The translations under genes and the position numbers were made by a program. From positions 1 through 19,233 of the forward strand of contig LSSN01005269.1 of NCBI GenBank assembly GCA_001970855.1: a DNA stretch of 19,233 nt. The letters are read 5' to 3'. This document shows positions 1 through 8,249 of the stretch, piece after piece (the stretch's first letter is position 1; the number at the start of each line of letters is the position of its first letter). The notes under the pieces were generated by a model, which saw only the letters and a list, made by a program, of their open reading frames with translations, was not told the DNA's origin and did no database searches. This DNA comes from Smittium culicis (taxonomy: Eukaryota; Kickxellomycota; Harpellomycetes; Harpellales; Legeriomycetaceae).

Positions 1-168
1 TCCACTAATAGACCAGTATAGGATTGGATTATTATGCATTAAATAATTCATGATTATCTATCCACTAATAGACCAGTATAGGATTGGATTATTATGCATT
101 AAATAATTCATGATTATCTATCCACTAATAGACCAGTATAGGATTGGATTATTATGCATTAAATAATT
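1..168. repeat. 60-bp tandem minisatellite, about 2.8 copies
   Basis: Positions 1-60 and 61-120 are identical. The third copy (121-168) matches until it diverges after its AAATAATT. The array is cut by the left window edge, so the true copy number is unknown. Each unit holds an AT-rich near-palindrome around its ATGCAT and another around TCATGA. Perfect identity means recent amplification or homogenisation. It lies 37 bp upstream of the tRNA pair. No coding potential is seen. Confidence 0.97.
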
Positions 169-204
169 TTACTAATTGATGATTTCATTTGCTAACAAAA
201 ATAA

Positions 205-276
205 GGGGAATTAGCTCAGTGGTAGAGCGCTCGCTTTGCATGCGAGAGGCCGTGTGTTCGATCCCCACATTCTCCA
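205..276 (+). tRNA. tRNA-Ala (anticodon TGC)
   Basis: A 72-nt cloverleaf can be folded. The acceptor stem GGGGAAT pairs with ATTCTCC with one G-U pair. The D arm is GCTC/GAGC, the anticodon stem CTCGC/GCGAG, the loop TTTGCAT with anticodon TGC at 34-36, and the discriminator is A. The internal A box (TAGCTCAGTGG) and B box (GTTCGATCC) are canonical. The T stem GTGTG/CCCAC contains one T-C mismatch (pair 52-62), so slightly reduced stability is possible. No T-run follows directly; the Lys gene starts 4 nt later, which suggests a shared Pol III transcript. Confidence 0.95.
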
Positions 277-280
277 TTAA

Positions 281-353
281 GCCCGGCTAGCTCAATCGGT
301 AGAGCGTGAGACTCTTAATCTCAAGGTTGCGGGTTCGACCCCCGCGTTGGGCT
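281..353 (+). tRNA. tRNA-Lys (anticodon CTT)
   Basis: A 73-nt cloverleaf without an intron. The acceptor stem GCCCGGC pairs with GTTGGGC (two G-U pairs). The anticodon stem is TGAGA/TCTCA with loop CTCTTAA, giving anticodon CTT. The T arm GCGGG/CCCGC is perfect, with loop TTCGACC. The A and B boxes are canonical. The discriminator position reads T, which is unusual for tRNA-Lys. The gene lies 4 nt behind tRNA-Ala and is followed by T-runs. Confidence 0.96.
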
Positions 354-360
354 TACAATA

Positions 361-372
361 CTTTTATTTTTT
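361..372 (+). terminator. Pol III T-run terminator for the tRNA pair
   Basis: TTTT at 362-365 and a six-T run at 367-372 begin 8 nt after the tRNA-Lys end. No T-run of four or more separates the two tRNAs, so this is the first plausible Pol III stop for both. The rest of 373-508 is AT-rich with no recognised feature. Confidence 0.6.
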
Positions 373-520
373 AAATTGATGATGAAAAGGCAAATAAAAA
401 TTTGGGGTAATTGCATAACTATTCAAAACCACGTGCATATATGCAAAAAGATCAAAAAAAGCACATTTTTAATATTTCATATTCATCAATTTTTTTTATA
501 TTGCCAATTTGAGTAAATTT

Positions 521-890
521 ATGACATTTTCTTTTTTTATACATTCAAAAAAGTTTAAAGTAAAAAGTAAATATGAAAATTTAATTATTCTTAATTCGTA
601 TAACCAACTAATTTTTTTTTTTAAACAACAAAATATGTTTCAGAAAACCTACGATTCAAAAGAAGAAGTAAAAATTTCCTTGGTTGATTTTAGTGTTAAA
701 AATAATAAAACTATTAAAATAAATTACAGCACTAAAACCAGGTTTCAAGCTGCTTTTTGTACCAATAACTGCTATGTTACATCAGATTTATTTAGAGGGT
801 ATGATTAAAAGTTCTATAATTATGAATTTCTGGACCATAATTGTAAAATTTCAATCCATATTATAGGTAATGCATTTATTTACAAAAAAA
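521..890 (+). pseudogene. MULE transposase N-terminal DNA-binding domain, relic
   Basis: The frame is open from 509 (first ATG at 521) to a TAA at 806-808, then open again to about 890. It contains YDSKEEVKISLVDFSVKNN, then a Lys/Thr-rich strand, Cys codons at 758 and 770, and after the stop an H-x-C (His 836, Cys 842). This is the C-x3-C ... H-x-C layout of the MuDR-type N-terminal domain (WRKY/GCM1-like fold) that binds terminal inverted repeats. The stop falls where the family usually has a Trp-containing strand. The opening 40 codons are AT-rich and may not be original coding sequence. Not likely to be expressed as a functional protein. Confidence 0.65.
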
Positions 891-1160
891 AATAATGCAT
901 ATCATGTTTATTCAATGAAATAAATCCAATAAAATTCATCGATTATTTAAGAGATTGTAGCTTTGTGCGAGCGGAATATCACACATAATGAAAATACTTT
1001 AATGATATAAAATCCGAAACTTAGGGGTTTTACTTAAATTTATACATGTATAATCAACCATTTCTGAAAAAAAAATCTTATAATTAAATTCAGGATCACA
1101 CATTTTTTTAAATCCAACAAAAATACATTAAATCATTGTTTTATTTCGCCTGAATTTTAA

Positions 1161-1748
1161 TTCAAGCCATTTGAAAATTGTTTATCTATTATATCATTGG
1201 ATGCTTGTCGCTCTACATTCAATTTTAAAGGTATTTTTTTTACAGTAACGTCATTGAACACCAGAAAAAATACTCTATTAGACTTTGGTACATAAAGATA
1301 TAAAAATCAAGTAAATTGGAGCGGGGGCTATTCTACATTTAAGCTATTCAATATTAAGGCTAACCACAAAGAAGAGTTTAATAATACTATGCGATCGAGA
1401 CATGGGACTTTTAAATGTTGATTCGAACAATCTACCTCTAGGCTACCGTATATTATGCGTTGTTCATATCAATTGAAATGAGATTTATGAATTTTAAAGA
1501 ATTTTGAGACAGATGTATTCGATAACGAAAAATCTTTAGAAATTTTGGTATACAACGAGATTATGGAAATGTTACATAATTATAACTTTAAATTATTCGA
1601 TTATTTGAGAAAAATCAATCCATAGTCATAGGAATTGGTATATTTTCTTGCACCAAAATTCGGAAATGTAATATCAAATTTAGCCGAATCTATGAAAATT
1701 TGAGTATCTTACGAAAGAAGTTAAAAATCACCTTAAGAATTATCAAAT
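1161..1748 (+). pseudogene. MULE transposase catalytic core, relic
   Basis: Frame 1161-1390 reads SLDACRSTFNFKGIFF, the first conserved Asp block of MULE transposases (Asp codon 1200-1202). After a frameshift near 1392 the next frame gives DRDMGLLN (second Asp 1393-1395), then LPLGYRILCVVHI with Cys 1456 and His 1465, matching the family C-x2-H motif. A second frameshift near 1495-1505 leads into NFETDVFDNEK and finally FGNVISNLAESM, whose Glu codon (1686-1688) is probably the third catalytic residue. In-frame stops at 1474 (TGA), 1623 and 1629 (TAG) and 1701 (TGA) mostly fall at expected Trp positions. This is the best-preserved part of the element. Confidence 0.78.
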
Positions 1749-1921
1749 ATATTATTTAATACCGGTCAAATATTTTTTTATATAAGAATAAAAGTATAAA
1801 AAGGAAAAAAGAACAATTACCCTAAGAAAATTACTACACAATGAATTTTAATATAAATATGTGTTGAAAATATAAATTATACAAAGTCTTATGCTTTTTT
1901 AGTGTAAAAAGAAGTGAAAAT

Positions 1922-2260
1922 AGCAATATATTTGTTGGTATAAATGAAAAAATTGTACTTGACATTATTTCAAAGAATTTTTGATACCGCGCCTTCATAT
2001 TATTGGAGTCATGTGTATGTTTAAGCCTGATAATCAGACTTTACTAAACTCGATATAAATAATAGATAAATTAAAAAAAATATTATATATAGAAATTATC
2101 TGTATTGATATATAATCGATAATATAGTATAATAAAAATTCTACCGAATATAGTTAAGAGATCTGGAAGAAAGATGAGAAGGACAAAAAGTAGAGGAAAA
2201 CAATGAAAAAATAAATAGGGCACGTAAAAAGTGTCTTAGAGTTATATAAGACAGTTTTTT
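1922..2260 (+). pseudogene. MULE transposase SWIM zinc finger and basic tail, relic
   Basis: Frame 1922-2040 reads SNIFVGINEKIVLDIISKNF, then a stop, then RAFILLESCVCLS. This matches the usual strand-strand-CxCG-fQL-giPC-H SWIM finger with several Cys and Gly positions replaced by G-to-A type changes. Further on, near 2160-2200, SGRKMRRTKSRGK and then ARKKCLR (Cys codon 2232) resemble the basic linker and CCHC zinc knuckle that close many MULE transposases. Several stops and frame changes separate the pieces. This block taken alone would be weak; its order behind the core supports it. Confidence 0.5.
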
Positions 2261-2475
2261 TTTAACGGCGAGTTTATTGAAATGTACATACTATTAAAAA
2301 ACCTAATAAATATATAAAATTTCTTCCAACTCTCCTCTGAACCTCTATATTCTCCTTACCTTGAAGGAATTGGATCAAGCTATATTAAATAGAAGGAATT
2401 AAATAAATAACTTATATTATTGAGTTTTAATAAAATATAAATACTCATAATAAGTGTAAAATTAGCTTTTTTATT

Positions 2476-2499
2476 AAATGGATAAATGGATAAATGGAT
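2476..2499. repeat. Three tandem copies of an 8-mer (AAATGGAT)
   Basis: AAATGGAT is repeated three times in direct order with no mismatch. Short simple repeat in non-coding DNA. Confidence 0.9.
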
Positions 2500-2937
2500 A
2501 GAGAATTTTTTTAAATATAAATATACGAAAAATAAATAGAGAGGGTTAAACGGTTTATAATATTATAATAAGTTTTATCTAATCATCGGTGAATTTTTTT
2601 AAATCAGCTTCAGTATAAATAACACATATATATACTTTTTAATCATTATAATAATGATATTAATCTAATTATACTAGATTGTATATGAAAAAGTTATTTA
2701 AAAAACAATAAATTAAGTATTTTGAAGGTTTTATTGCTTTTATATTCTATTACTAATCTTCATTGGATAAGTTTTGGAATACATAAATTATGCATAGTGT
2801 TAAAGTTTATATTCATTTGATAAGTTTCATGTTAAATTAAAACCTTTAGATAGGCATTCCCTCCCTCACCTTCTGAATTTTATCGTAATTATTAAAATAA
2901 AATTGAAATATCGTAATTTTTTGACGTTCTAATAGCT

Positions 2938-2957
2938 TTATTATTATTATTATTATT
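2938..2957. repeat. (TTA)n microsatellite
   Basis: Six uninterrupted TTA units plus TT. Confidence 0.95.
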
Positions 2958-3654
2958 TTGGAAAATATAGAAATTGAAAACAGTAAGAGAAAAATTTTAC
3001 AATCAAATCTATATAAAATTGGTAAATATCACATTTGCTATTTCAATAAGCGAAAATATTTTTTCTACAAAAAATAACGAAAAAAATAATAAACATAAGC
3101 TAAATAAAAGTTTTATAAATCATTGGCTAAATAAAATTTAATAGCAAATAAATACACATTATAAATTAACTGTATAACCCAAAAAATAAAAAAATTTAAT
3201 TTTCTGAATGTGAATTTTGATGTTCCAATTTCGAGTTTAGTTAAATATAAAATCTCTCATTACAATATAAAGGATTTTATCAGAAAAATAAAATTGCGAA
3301 TTGAACTAAAAAAACAAAAATTTAATTTAGAAGACTAAAAGAAATATTCAAAATTCAAAATATGTTTTCTATTGAATTAGAATTTTTTTTGACTTTTTTT
3401 ACAATTATGCGCTTGGATTTTATTATTTTTGCAAATATACACCTGGTTTTATTTACTTTTGCAATTTCATTAAATACTGATTATTTTTTCAATTTTCTCT
3501 TAAAATTTTGTTTAGGTAAATGTATAGATAATATATATACTCTCAACATTAGTTTTTAACACATCACTTGACTTTTTAACGAAACTATTTTATTTTCAGA
3601 CCCACAAGACACAAAAAATCAGTTTTGTTATTAAATGAAATTATGAATAAATAG

Positions 3655-3960
3655 TATTTTGTAATTGATTCTGAATTCTGAATTTTAATTTTTTTTTATT
3701 CACCGAATTTTATTGGCACTATAAGAATAAAAACTAAAGGGGAATGGGATCGACCAACCAACCGAAAGGTTAACCCAGGAATTGCTTCAATTAGGCTGAA
3801 TGACATAAGTAACAAGCAGTCATTGAATAAGCTTATTTCAACAAGAATGAATCCGTTCAGATAATTGAGCTGCTATTCAGAACCTAATTTAGCAGGATTA
3901 ATAAAGTATAGGCTCTTACCCGAATTTGGGACTGATCGACCTGTCTCTCCGAAAATTTAA
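3655..3960 (+). pseudogene. Unassigned coding-like relic
   Basis: One + frame stays open for roughly 100 codons apart from a TGA near 3676 and a TAA near 3860. It has a more balanced composition than its surroundings, including GEWDRPTNRK, GIASIRLNDISNK, STRMNPFR and LLPEFGTDRPVSP. The segment is clearly richer in G and C than the flanking 1.4 kb. I do not recognise the family. It could be a fragment of another transposable element next to the LINE 3' end, or an old host exon. No start codon or splice structure is evident. Confidence 0.3.
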
Positions 3961-4272
3961 TGCTAAATAGTAGACTCTATTGTTTTTTTTTATAGAGAAT
4001 TTTTTTATTGGAAACAAAATATGTGAGGGTTATTACGTTAAAAGTTAAATAAAGCTAGCTAAGAGTTTACAAAGATTCGACTGGCAGCTCCAAAAGGCTA
4101 TTAAAAACTAATTGGTCGCCAGAGTGTGTTAATCCAGGTTTATATGTAAACCATTGGCAGTTGATTGCTGCCTAAGTTTTAATAAATTATTTTCGGTTAT
4201 AAGCGAATGATTACTTAATAATCAATTCTAAATTATCTTTCCAGTGAATGAATAAAGCTTTATTGTCTAAAT

Positions 4273-5523
4273 TTACATTTTATAGGTTTTTTCCACGACT
4301 GATTTGTGTATTTCCCATACAGCCAACGCGTGAATAGTATTTATTTCTGGGATAAGGTTTTTGAATTTTTTAAGGCCATTTGAAATATCTACAAATTCTA
4401 TTTCTTTTTAAGTCATTCCTCTCTTTTCTTATATTATTGAATTATATAATCGATTTTCTATTCTTTTCCAATACCCCCAAATTTTAACACTAACGGCTTT
4501 ATATAGTTTAAATATTTGAGGGGACAATCACAAAAAGGTAATTTAAGCTTTTCTGACGGAATAAATGCTCTCATAGAGCATGGAGTTCTCTATGATCCTT
4601 GGTAGAACTCCCACATGAATGATTTAATTCTGGGCTTGACTTCTAGCTGCTATATATTTTTTTCAATTAGGAATTATATTTGGAATTTCAGGTACATTTC
4701 ATTTCTTAAAGTTAAAAATGTCAATTTTTCTATTAGATGTAGATTTATTTGAAAAATAATTTCTAGCTACCTCTACTTTATAATTTTCCATTTTTTCCTC
4801 ACATAGAATCAGTTTGTCGTATGGTAGATAGTTGGGTTGATATTCATCTTCAGCGTTCAGCATACAGTTTTCATTTGCCTCATTTTTAATTAAATCTCCA
4901 AGTGTAAATATCTTTTCTTTGTAGCATAGATCGAAAATTGTTTTTGAAAATTATAAATTAGCAAAAAAGGATTTTTTAGTTCCACAAAGGACCAACTGTG
5001 AAAATCTGTTGAGATTCCCCCATATAGTTTATACCAACATTCTACGAGATATTTCTAGTACTTATCCAGGTTTCAGTTTTTTAATTTTATTTCCCCCCCC
5101 CTGGTTTATTAATAAAGTCGATGGACTTATGTATATACATTTTTCTTTTTTAGTCATTCCATAGGTATAATTTGTCAGCAATGTCTCAAGTGATGGGCAC
5201 CAAATTTTTGGATTTTTGGATCAGTAAGCCAACAGAAATTTTTTGGGAAGGAGGGCCTTGGATTGATAATCTAACTTTATCAAAACTAGAAATCCATATT
5301 TTCTTTTCTTATTGAGGTTAGTATATTTTATTGTATTTATTATTTGTCCTAATACAAAGTTTGATTTTTTTTTTTAGTATTTAGGATAAATTTTTTTCCT
5401 AGTGGAATTTGAGAGAATATAGATCATAGTCTGCTCGATATCAATGAATTTAACACCAAAGCTCTTCCTGAAATTTTCAGTTCTCTTTTATTATAAATTT
5501 CAATTTTTTTTCCAGGTTTAATT
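4273..5523 (-). pseudogene. LINE ORF2, C-terminal region
   Basis: Downstream of the RT the frame gives NKRELKISGRALVLNSLISS followed by RL, a TGA at 5424-5426 and SIFSQIP. The SRLW Trp of this common LINE motif is thus a stop. Further segments are WISSFDKVRLS, FTLGDLIKNEANENCMLNAE (near 4905-4850), YQPNYLPYDKLILCEEKMEN, a Trp-position cluster of stops at 4699-4701, 4663-4665 (TGA) and 4643-4645 (TAG), a short FCDCPL Cys pair, and a final IPEINTIHALAVWEIHKSVV ending at TAA 4273-4275. No RNase H domain is visible. Frames change several times. Typical of L1/Tx1-type C-termini, but family-level naming is uncertain. Confidence 0.75.
5093..5101. repeat. C9 homopolymer
   Basis: Nine consecutive C inside the LINE C-terminal region (a G-run on the coding strand), in otherwise strongly AT-rich DNA. 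Confidence 0.95.
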
Positions 5524-6998
5524 CTATATTCTGTTCGATCTTTTAGTTGATATCCTTTTATTGTTAAATAATAACCCTAAATATTTGATGTCACAATTTT
5601 TAATGTATTTCAACGGCAAGTACAAATTTGAGTGTCCTATTCTGGTATATAACGATTTTTCATTGTTTATTTTTGCGTTTAATGCTTTTTCATTTTCTTT
5701 TATTAATCTGAAAATTTTATTAACATCTAAATGTGAATTAGTGGCTATCATTACATCGTCAGCAAAGGCCATTGTTTTAATTTTTTTTCTTTTCCTTAGA
5801 GATATTTATTCCATTCAGGCCATCCCTTAATGCTATAAGTAGTGTCTCGATTACTAGGTTATACAGTATAGGAGATAGGGGGTTTCCTTGAATAATCCCT
5901 TGCTTGATTTTAATTACTTCAGTAAGACCTCCATTTACTTTGATCCTAGCTTCGGATCCCACATATACTGAAAGAATCAAATCTGTAAAGAAACTTCTGA
6001 TATTATATGCATCAGGACATTTTTTTAGATACGATAAATCAACTTGGTCGTATGATTTTTAATTGATCAAATAAAAATAGTGCTTCTGTGTTCATGATAG
6101 GGAATATTTTCCCCATTTCTAGTATATAATTCAGAGTATATATGTTATTTGATATACTTCTTACTTTTTTAAAACCTGATTGGTATATAGATATTAATTT
6201 TTTTATATCTAGTTGCATTCTATTTGATAATATTTTTGTCAATAACTTTACATCGCTGTTTGTTAATGAGATTGGTCTTCAGTTTTCTAGATTCATTATA
6301 TCCTCATTTATCGCCAATAGAATTATTTTAGACTGCTTAAATGATTTTGATGTAGTTTTATCATATTTTATTCTATTGAACAGCTTATTTAGTATTGGAA
6401 TTAATTGGTCTTTAAATTCTTTATAAAATTCATAAGTTATCCCATCAGGGCCAGAAGAACTGTTTAATTTACTACTATTATATTTCATGGGGTGGTCATA
6501 TTAATTTTTTATCATCTTTATTGGATAAAACATCGAAATTCCAAAAACCAATAAGATTCTAATATGTAATTAAGTAAGTATCTATAAAAATTTTATATTT
6601 AATAATGAAAGTCCGTTATTATGATATCCTTATCGAACTTCCTTTTGAAAAGTTAAAAGGGTTCGGGGGGGGGGGGTGGAACTTAATACGATCACACCAT
6701 TCATATACTATTGATTAATCTTCGCAATAAAGGGCTCGATTAATATTACATTTATATCATTCCGTATTTTTGATTCACAAAAGTCTTTTTTTGGATCATT
6801 TGATTCGATATTGTTTAATTTATTAGTTATTTTATTTGTTAGATATTCTTGATATTTTGTATCACATATTTCATCAACAAATATTATGGTGTAAAAGATA
6901 CTTATAGTCATATTTATTTCATTTTCATAATTGGTTGATTTTTCATTCTCTTCTTTTATTTTTAATATTTTTTTTGGTTTTTCTCTTGATTTAATCAA
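5524..6998 (-). pseudogene. LINE ORF2, linker and reverse transcriptase domain
   Basis: 6998-6708 is the linker (SREKPKKILKIKEENE, YLTNKITNKLNNIES). RT blocks follow: SSSGPDGITYEFYKEF (near 6450), RPISLTNSDVKLLTKILSNR (near 6278-6215), QSGFKKVRSISNNIY, LFLFDQLK then SYDQVDLSYLKK, QGNPLSPILYNLVIE (near 5900) and the catalytic MAFADDVMIA (Asp-Asp at 5760-5755), then AKINNEKS and IKYLGLLF. A TGA at 6279-6281 replaces the Trp of the family NWRPISL motif. Frameshifts lie near 6054-6061 (a T/A run) and 5777-5787 (an A run). Compared with the usual motifs, D-to-N in QGDPLSP and R-to-Q in YDRVD are both G-to-A type changes. The aspartates of FADD remain. Confidence 0.93.
6665..6676. repeat. G12 homopolymer
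   Basis: Twelve consecutive G on the + strand (C12 on the LINE sense strand) in the stretch between the linker and RT pieces. Length may vary or be affected by sequencing. Confidence 0.9.
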
Positions 6999-7297
6999 AC
7001 CATAAAAGTATTTATTTGATTTTTCTTTACTTTCAATTCATTTAAATCTAGATCTAATAACCAAACCTTTTATTGATTTATCCCAGTATTCTTTACTTTT
7101 TATTTATTATTAGATTTGACCTAGATATTGATATTGCCTCATCATGTGTTCATTTATTTTGATATATAACAAAATCGGTTTATATCAATTTCTGCTATAA
7201 GATATTAATTTTTTTGTTTTGATTTGTTTTGTTTGTTTTCTAATTTATTCCGAATTCTTTACTCATTCTTGAAATATTTTCTTTATTCTCCCATCAA

Positions 7298-8170
7298 TCA
7301 ATTATGCACTCTTCTTTGATCGAAATTTGAAACTAAGTTCAAAAAATTTTCTCTATATTTGGCTCTTTTGAGATGAGAGCAGCTCATAAACCAATCTTGA
7401 TCCTTTCCTACTGCTCTAGCCTTGCTTTTTAATCTATCTATTCTTAATATTAGGTGGTCAGATGTGTTACCAGCAAAGGCATTTAGATTACTGTATTTCG
7501 ATTCAACTCCTACTGAAACCATTATATGGTCTATACGAGCTTTATAACTATTACAGGTATTCAACCAAGTGTAGAAAGGGCACCTTCTAGGTTCTAAATC
7601 GCAAGTATTTACTATTTTTAGTTTATCTATTAGTTTTTTTAGTCTCAATCATTCTGATGGTTGTTTTTTTTTTTGAGGAATTCTGTCACTTTTGCTATCC
7701 TGTGTAATATTTAGATCTTCCATTACCACTGTATCTTTGTTGGATTCTACCATATCGTCAATTATCTCAAAAAATCTGATTCTTCGAATTTTGACTGCAG
7801 GTGCGTATATTCAGACTGTATTTAGAGCAAAATTATTTTCTGTATTTATTATTTCAGTTATAATTATTCTTCCTTATTGGAGTATTTTTATTTTTTTAAC
7901 TTTGTATTTACTACAGTTTGTGAGAATAGCTATTTTAGATGTCTATATAGATTCAAATACCCAATTTTTTTTCCAAAAGAAATTTCTACTCTCATCGAAG
8001 TTTGTCTCTTAAATACACATAATATCTATGTTTGTTTTTTTAATAAACTTGAAGGTTTGTATTCTATTAGCATCATTGCGTAATCCTTTTACATTCTAGG
8101 TTACCAGTCTGATTTTATTGATAAGATCCTTATCTCTCGACTTTATGATTAGTCCGGCGCCGTTATTCAT
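7298..8170 (-). pseudogene. LINE ORF2, APE-type endonuclease domain
   Basis: From ATG 8170 one minus-strand frame runs through the whole domain without a frameshift, interrupted by six stops. Readable motifs in order are NVKGLRNDANRIQ, the ETNF block with the metal-binding Glu (near 8006), MEDLNIT (near 7720), YTWLNTC, RIDHIMVS (near 7540) and SDHLILRI (near 7455). These are the signatures of the apurinic-endonuclease-like nuclease that nicks target DNA for target-primed reverse transcription. Stops are at 8096-8098 (TAG), 8009-8011 (TAA), 7943-7945 (TAG), 7874-7876 (TAA), 7811-7813 (TGA) and 7649-7651 (TGA). The first sits at the Trp of the TWNV motif and the second at the Gln of the IQET motif. 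MEDLN shows Gly-to-Glu where MGDLN/F is usual. Confidence 0.9.
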
Positions 8171-8249
8171 TAAGTGATAATTTAGGTATACATATATTTT
8201 TTGCATTAATATTATTATTATTTTAAAATTATGTTTAATTTATATTATT

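Larger units (their letters stand above)
521..2260 (+). mobile_element. Degenerate Mutator-like element (MULE), transposase region
   Basis: Three blocks on the + strand occur in the order and spacing of a MuDR/MULE transposase. They are an N-terminal zinc-type DNA-binding domain (521-890), a DDE core with LDACR, SDRDMGLL-like, C-x2-H and SNLAESM signatures (1161-1748), and a SWIM-like zinc finger followed by a basic GRKMRR/zinc-knuckle-like tail (1922-2260). About 1.75 kb, matching some 580 codons. The reading frame is broken by stops and at least two frameshifts in the core, so the copy is dead. I found no convincing terminal inverted repeats or target-site duplication, so the outer ends are unknown. 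Family assignment is by motif recognition only. Confidence 0.78.
2270..3650. other. Gene-free AT-rich stretch
   Basis: I see no conserved coding block, RNA gene or recognisable element here. The stretch is dominated by A/T runs. The longest open frames (for example 3362-3559) are Phe/Ile-rich low-complexity translations. It holds two small simple repeats, listed separately. It may contain the undefined right end of the MULE. Confidence 0.6.

Noticed and set aside
1..168. CRISPR-like array
   Set aside because: Units are contiguous 60-mers without unique spacers, in eukaryotic nuclear DNA; it is a minisatellite.
405..1822. GGGTAATTG (405-413) and its reverse complement (1814-1822) as MULE terminal inverted repeats
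   Set aside because: The transposase relic continues to about 2260, so the right copy would be internal; nine bases is also weak in AT-rich DNA.
3362..3559. 65-codon hydrophobic open frame
   Set aside because: Phe/Ile/Leu-rich translation of T-rich DNA with no motif; expected by chance at this base composition.
5561..6426. Two + strand open frames of about 90 codons
   Set aside because: They are antisense shadows of the LINE reverse transcriptase and have Phe/Ile-rich composition.
4273..8170. TGA read as tryptophan (altered genetic code), suggested by TGA at Trp positions in the LINE, MULE and the 10.7-kb relic
   Set aside because: SAC1 and MCC2 use TGG at every Trp I checked and have no in-frame TGA. 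The dead elements also show TAG at Trp and TAA at Gln, which a TGA reassignment cannot explain.
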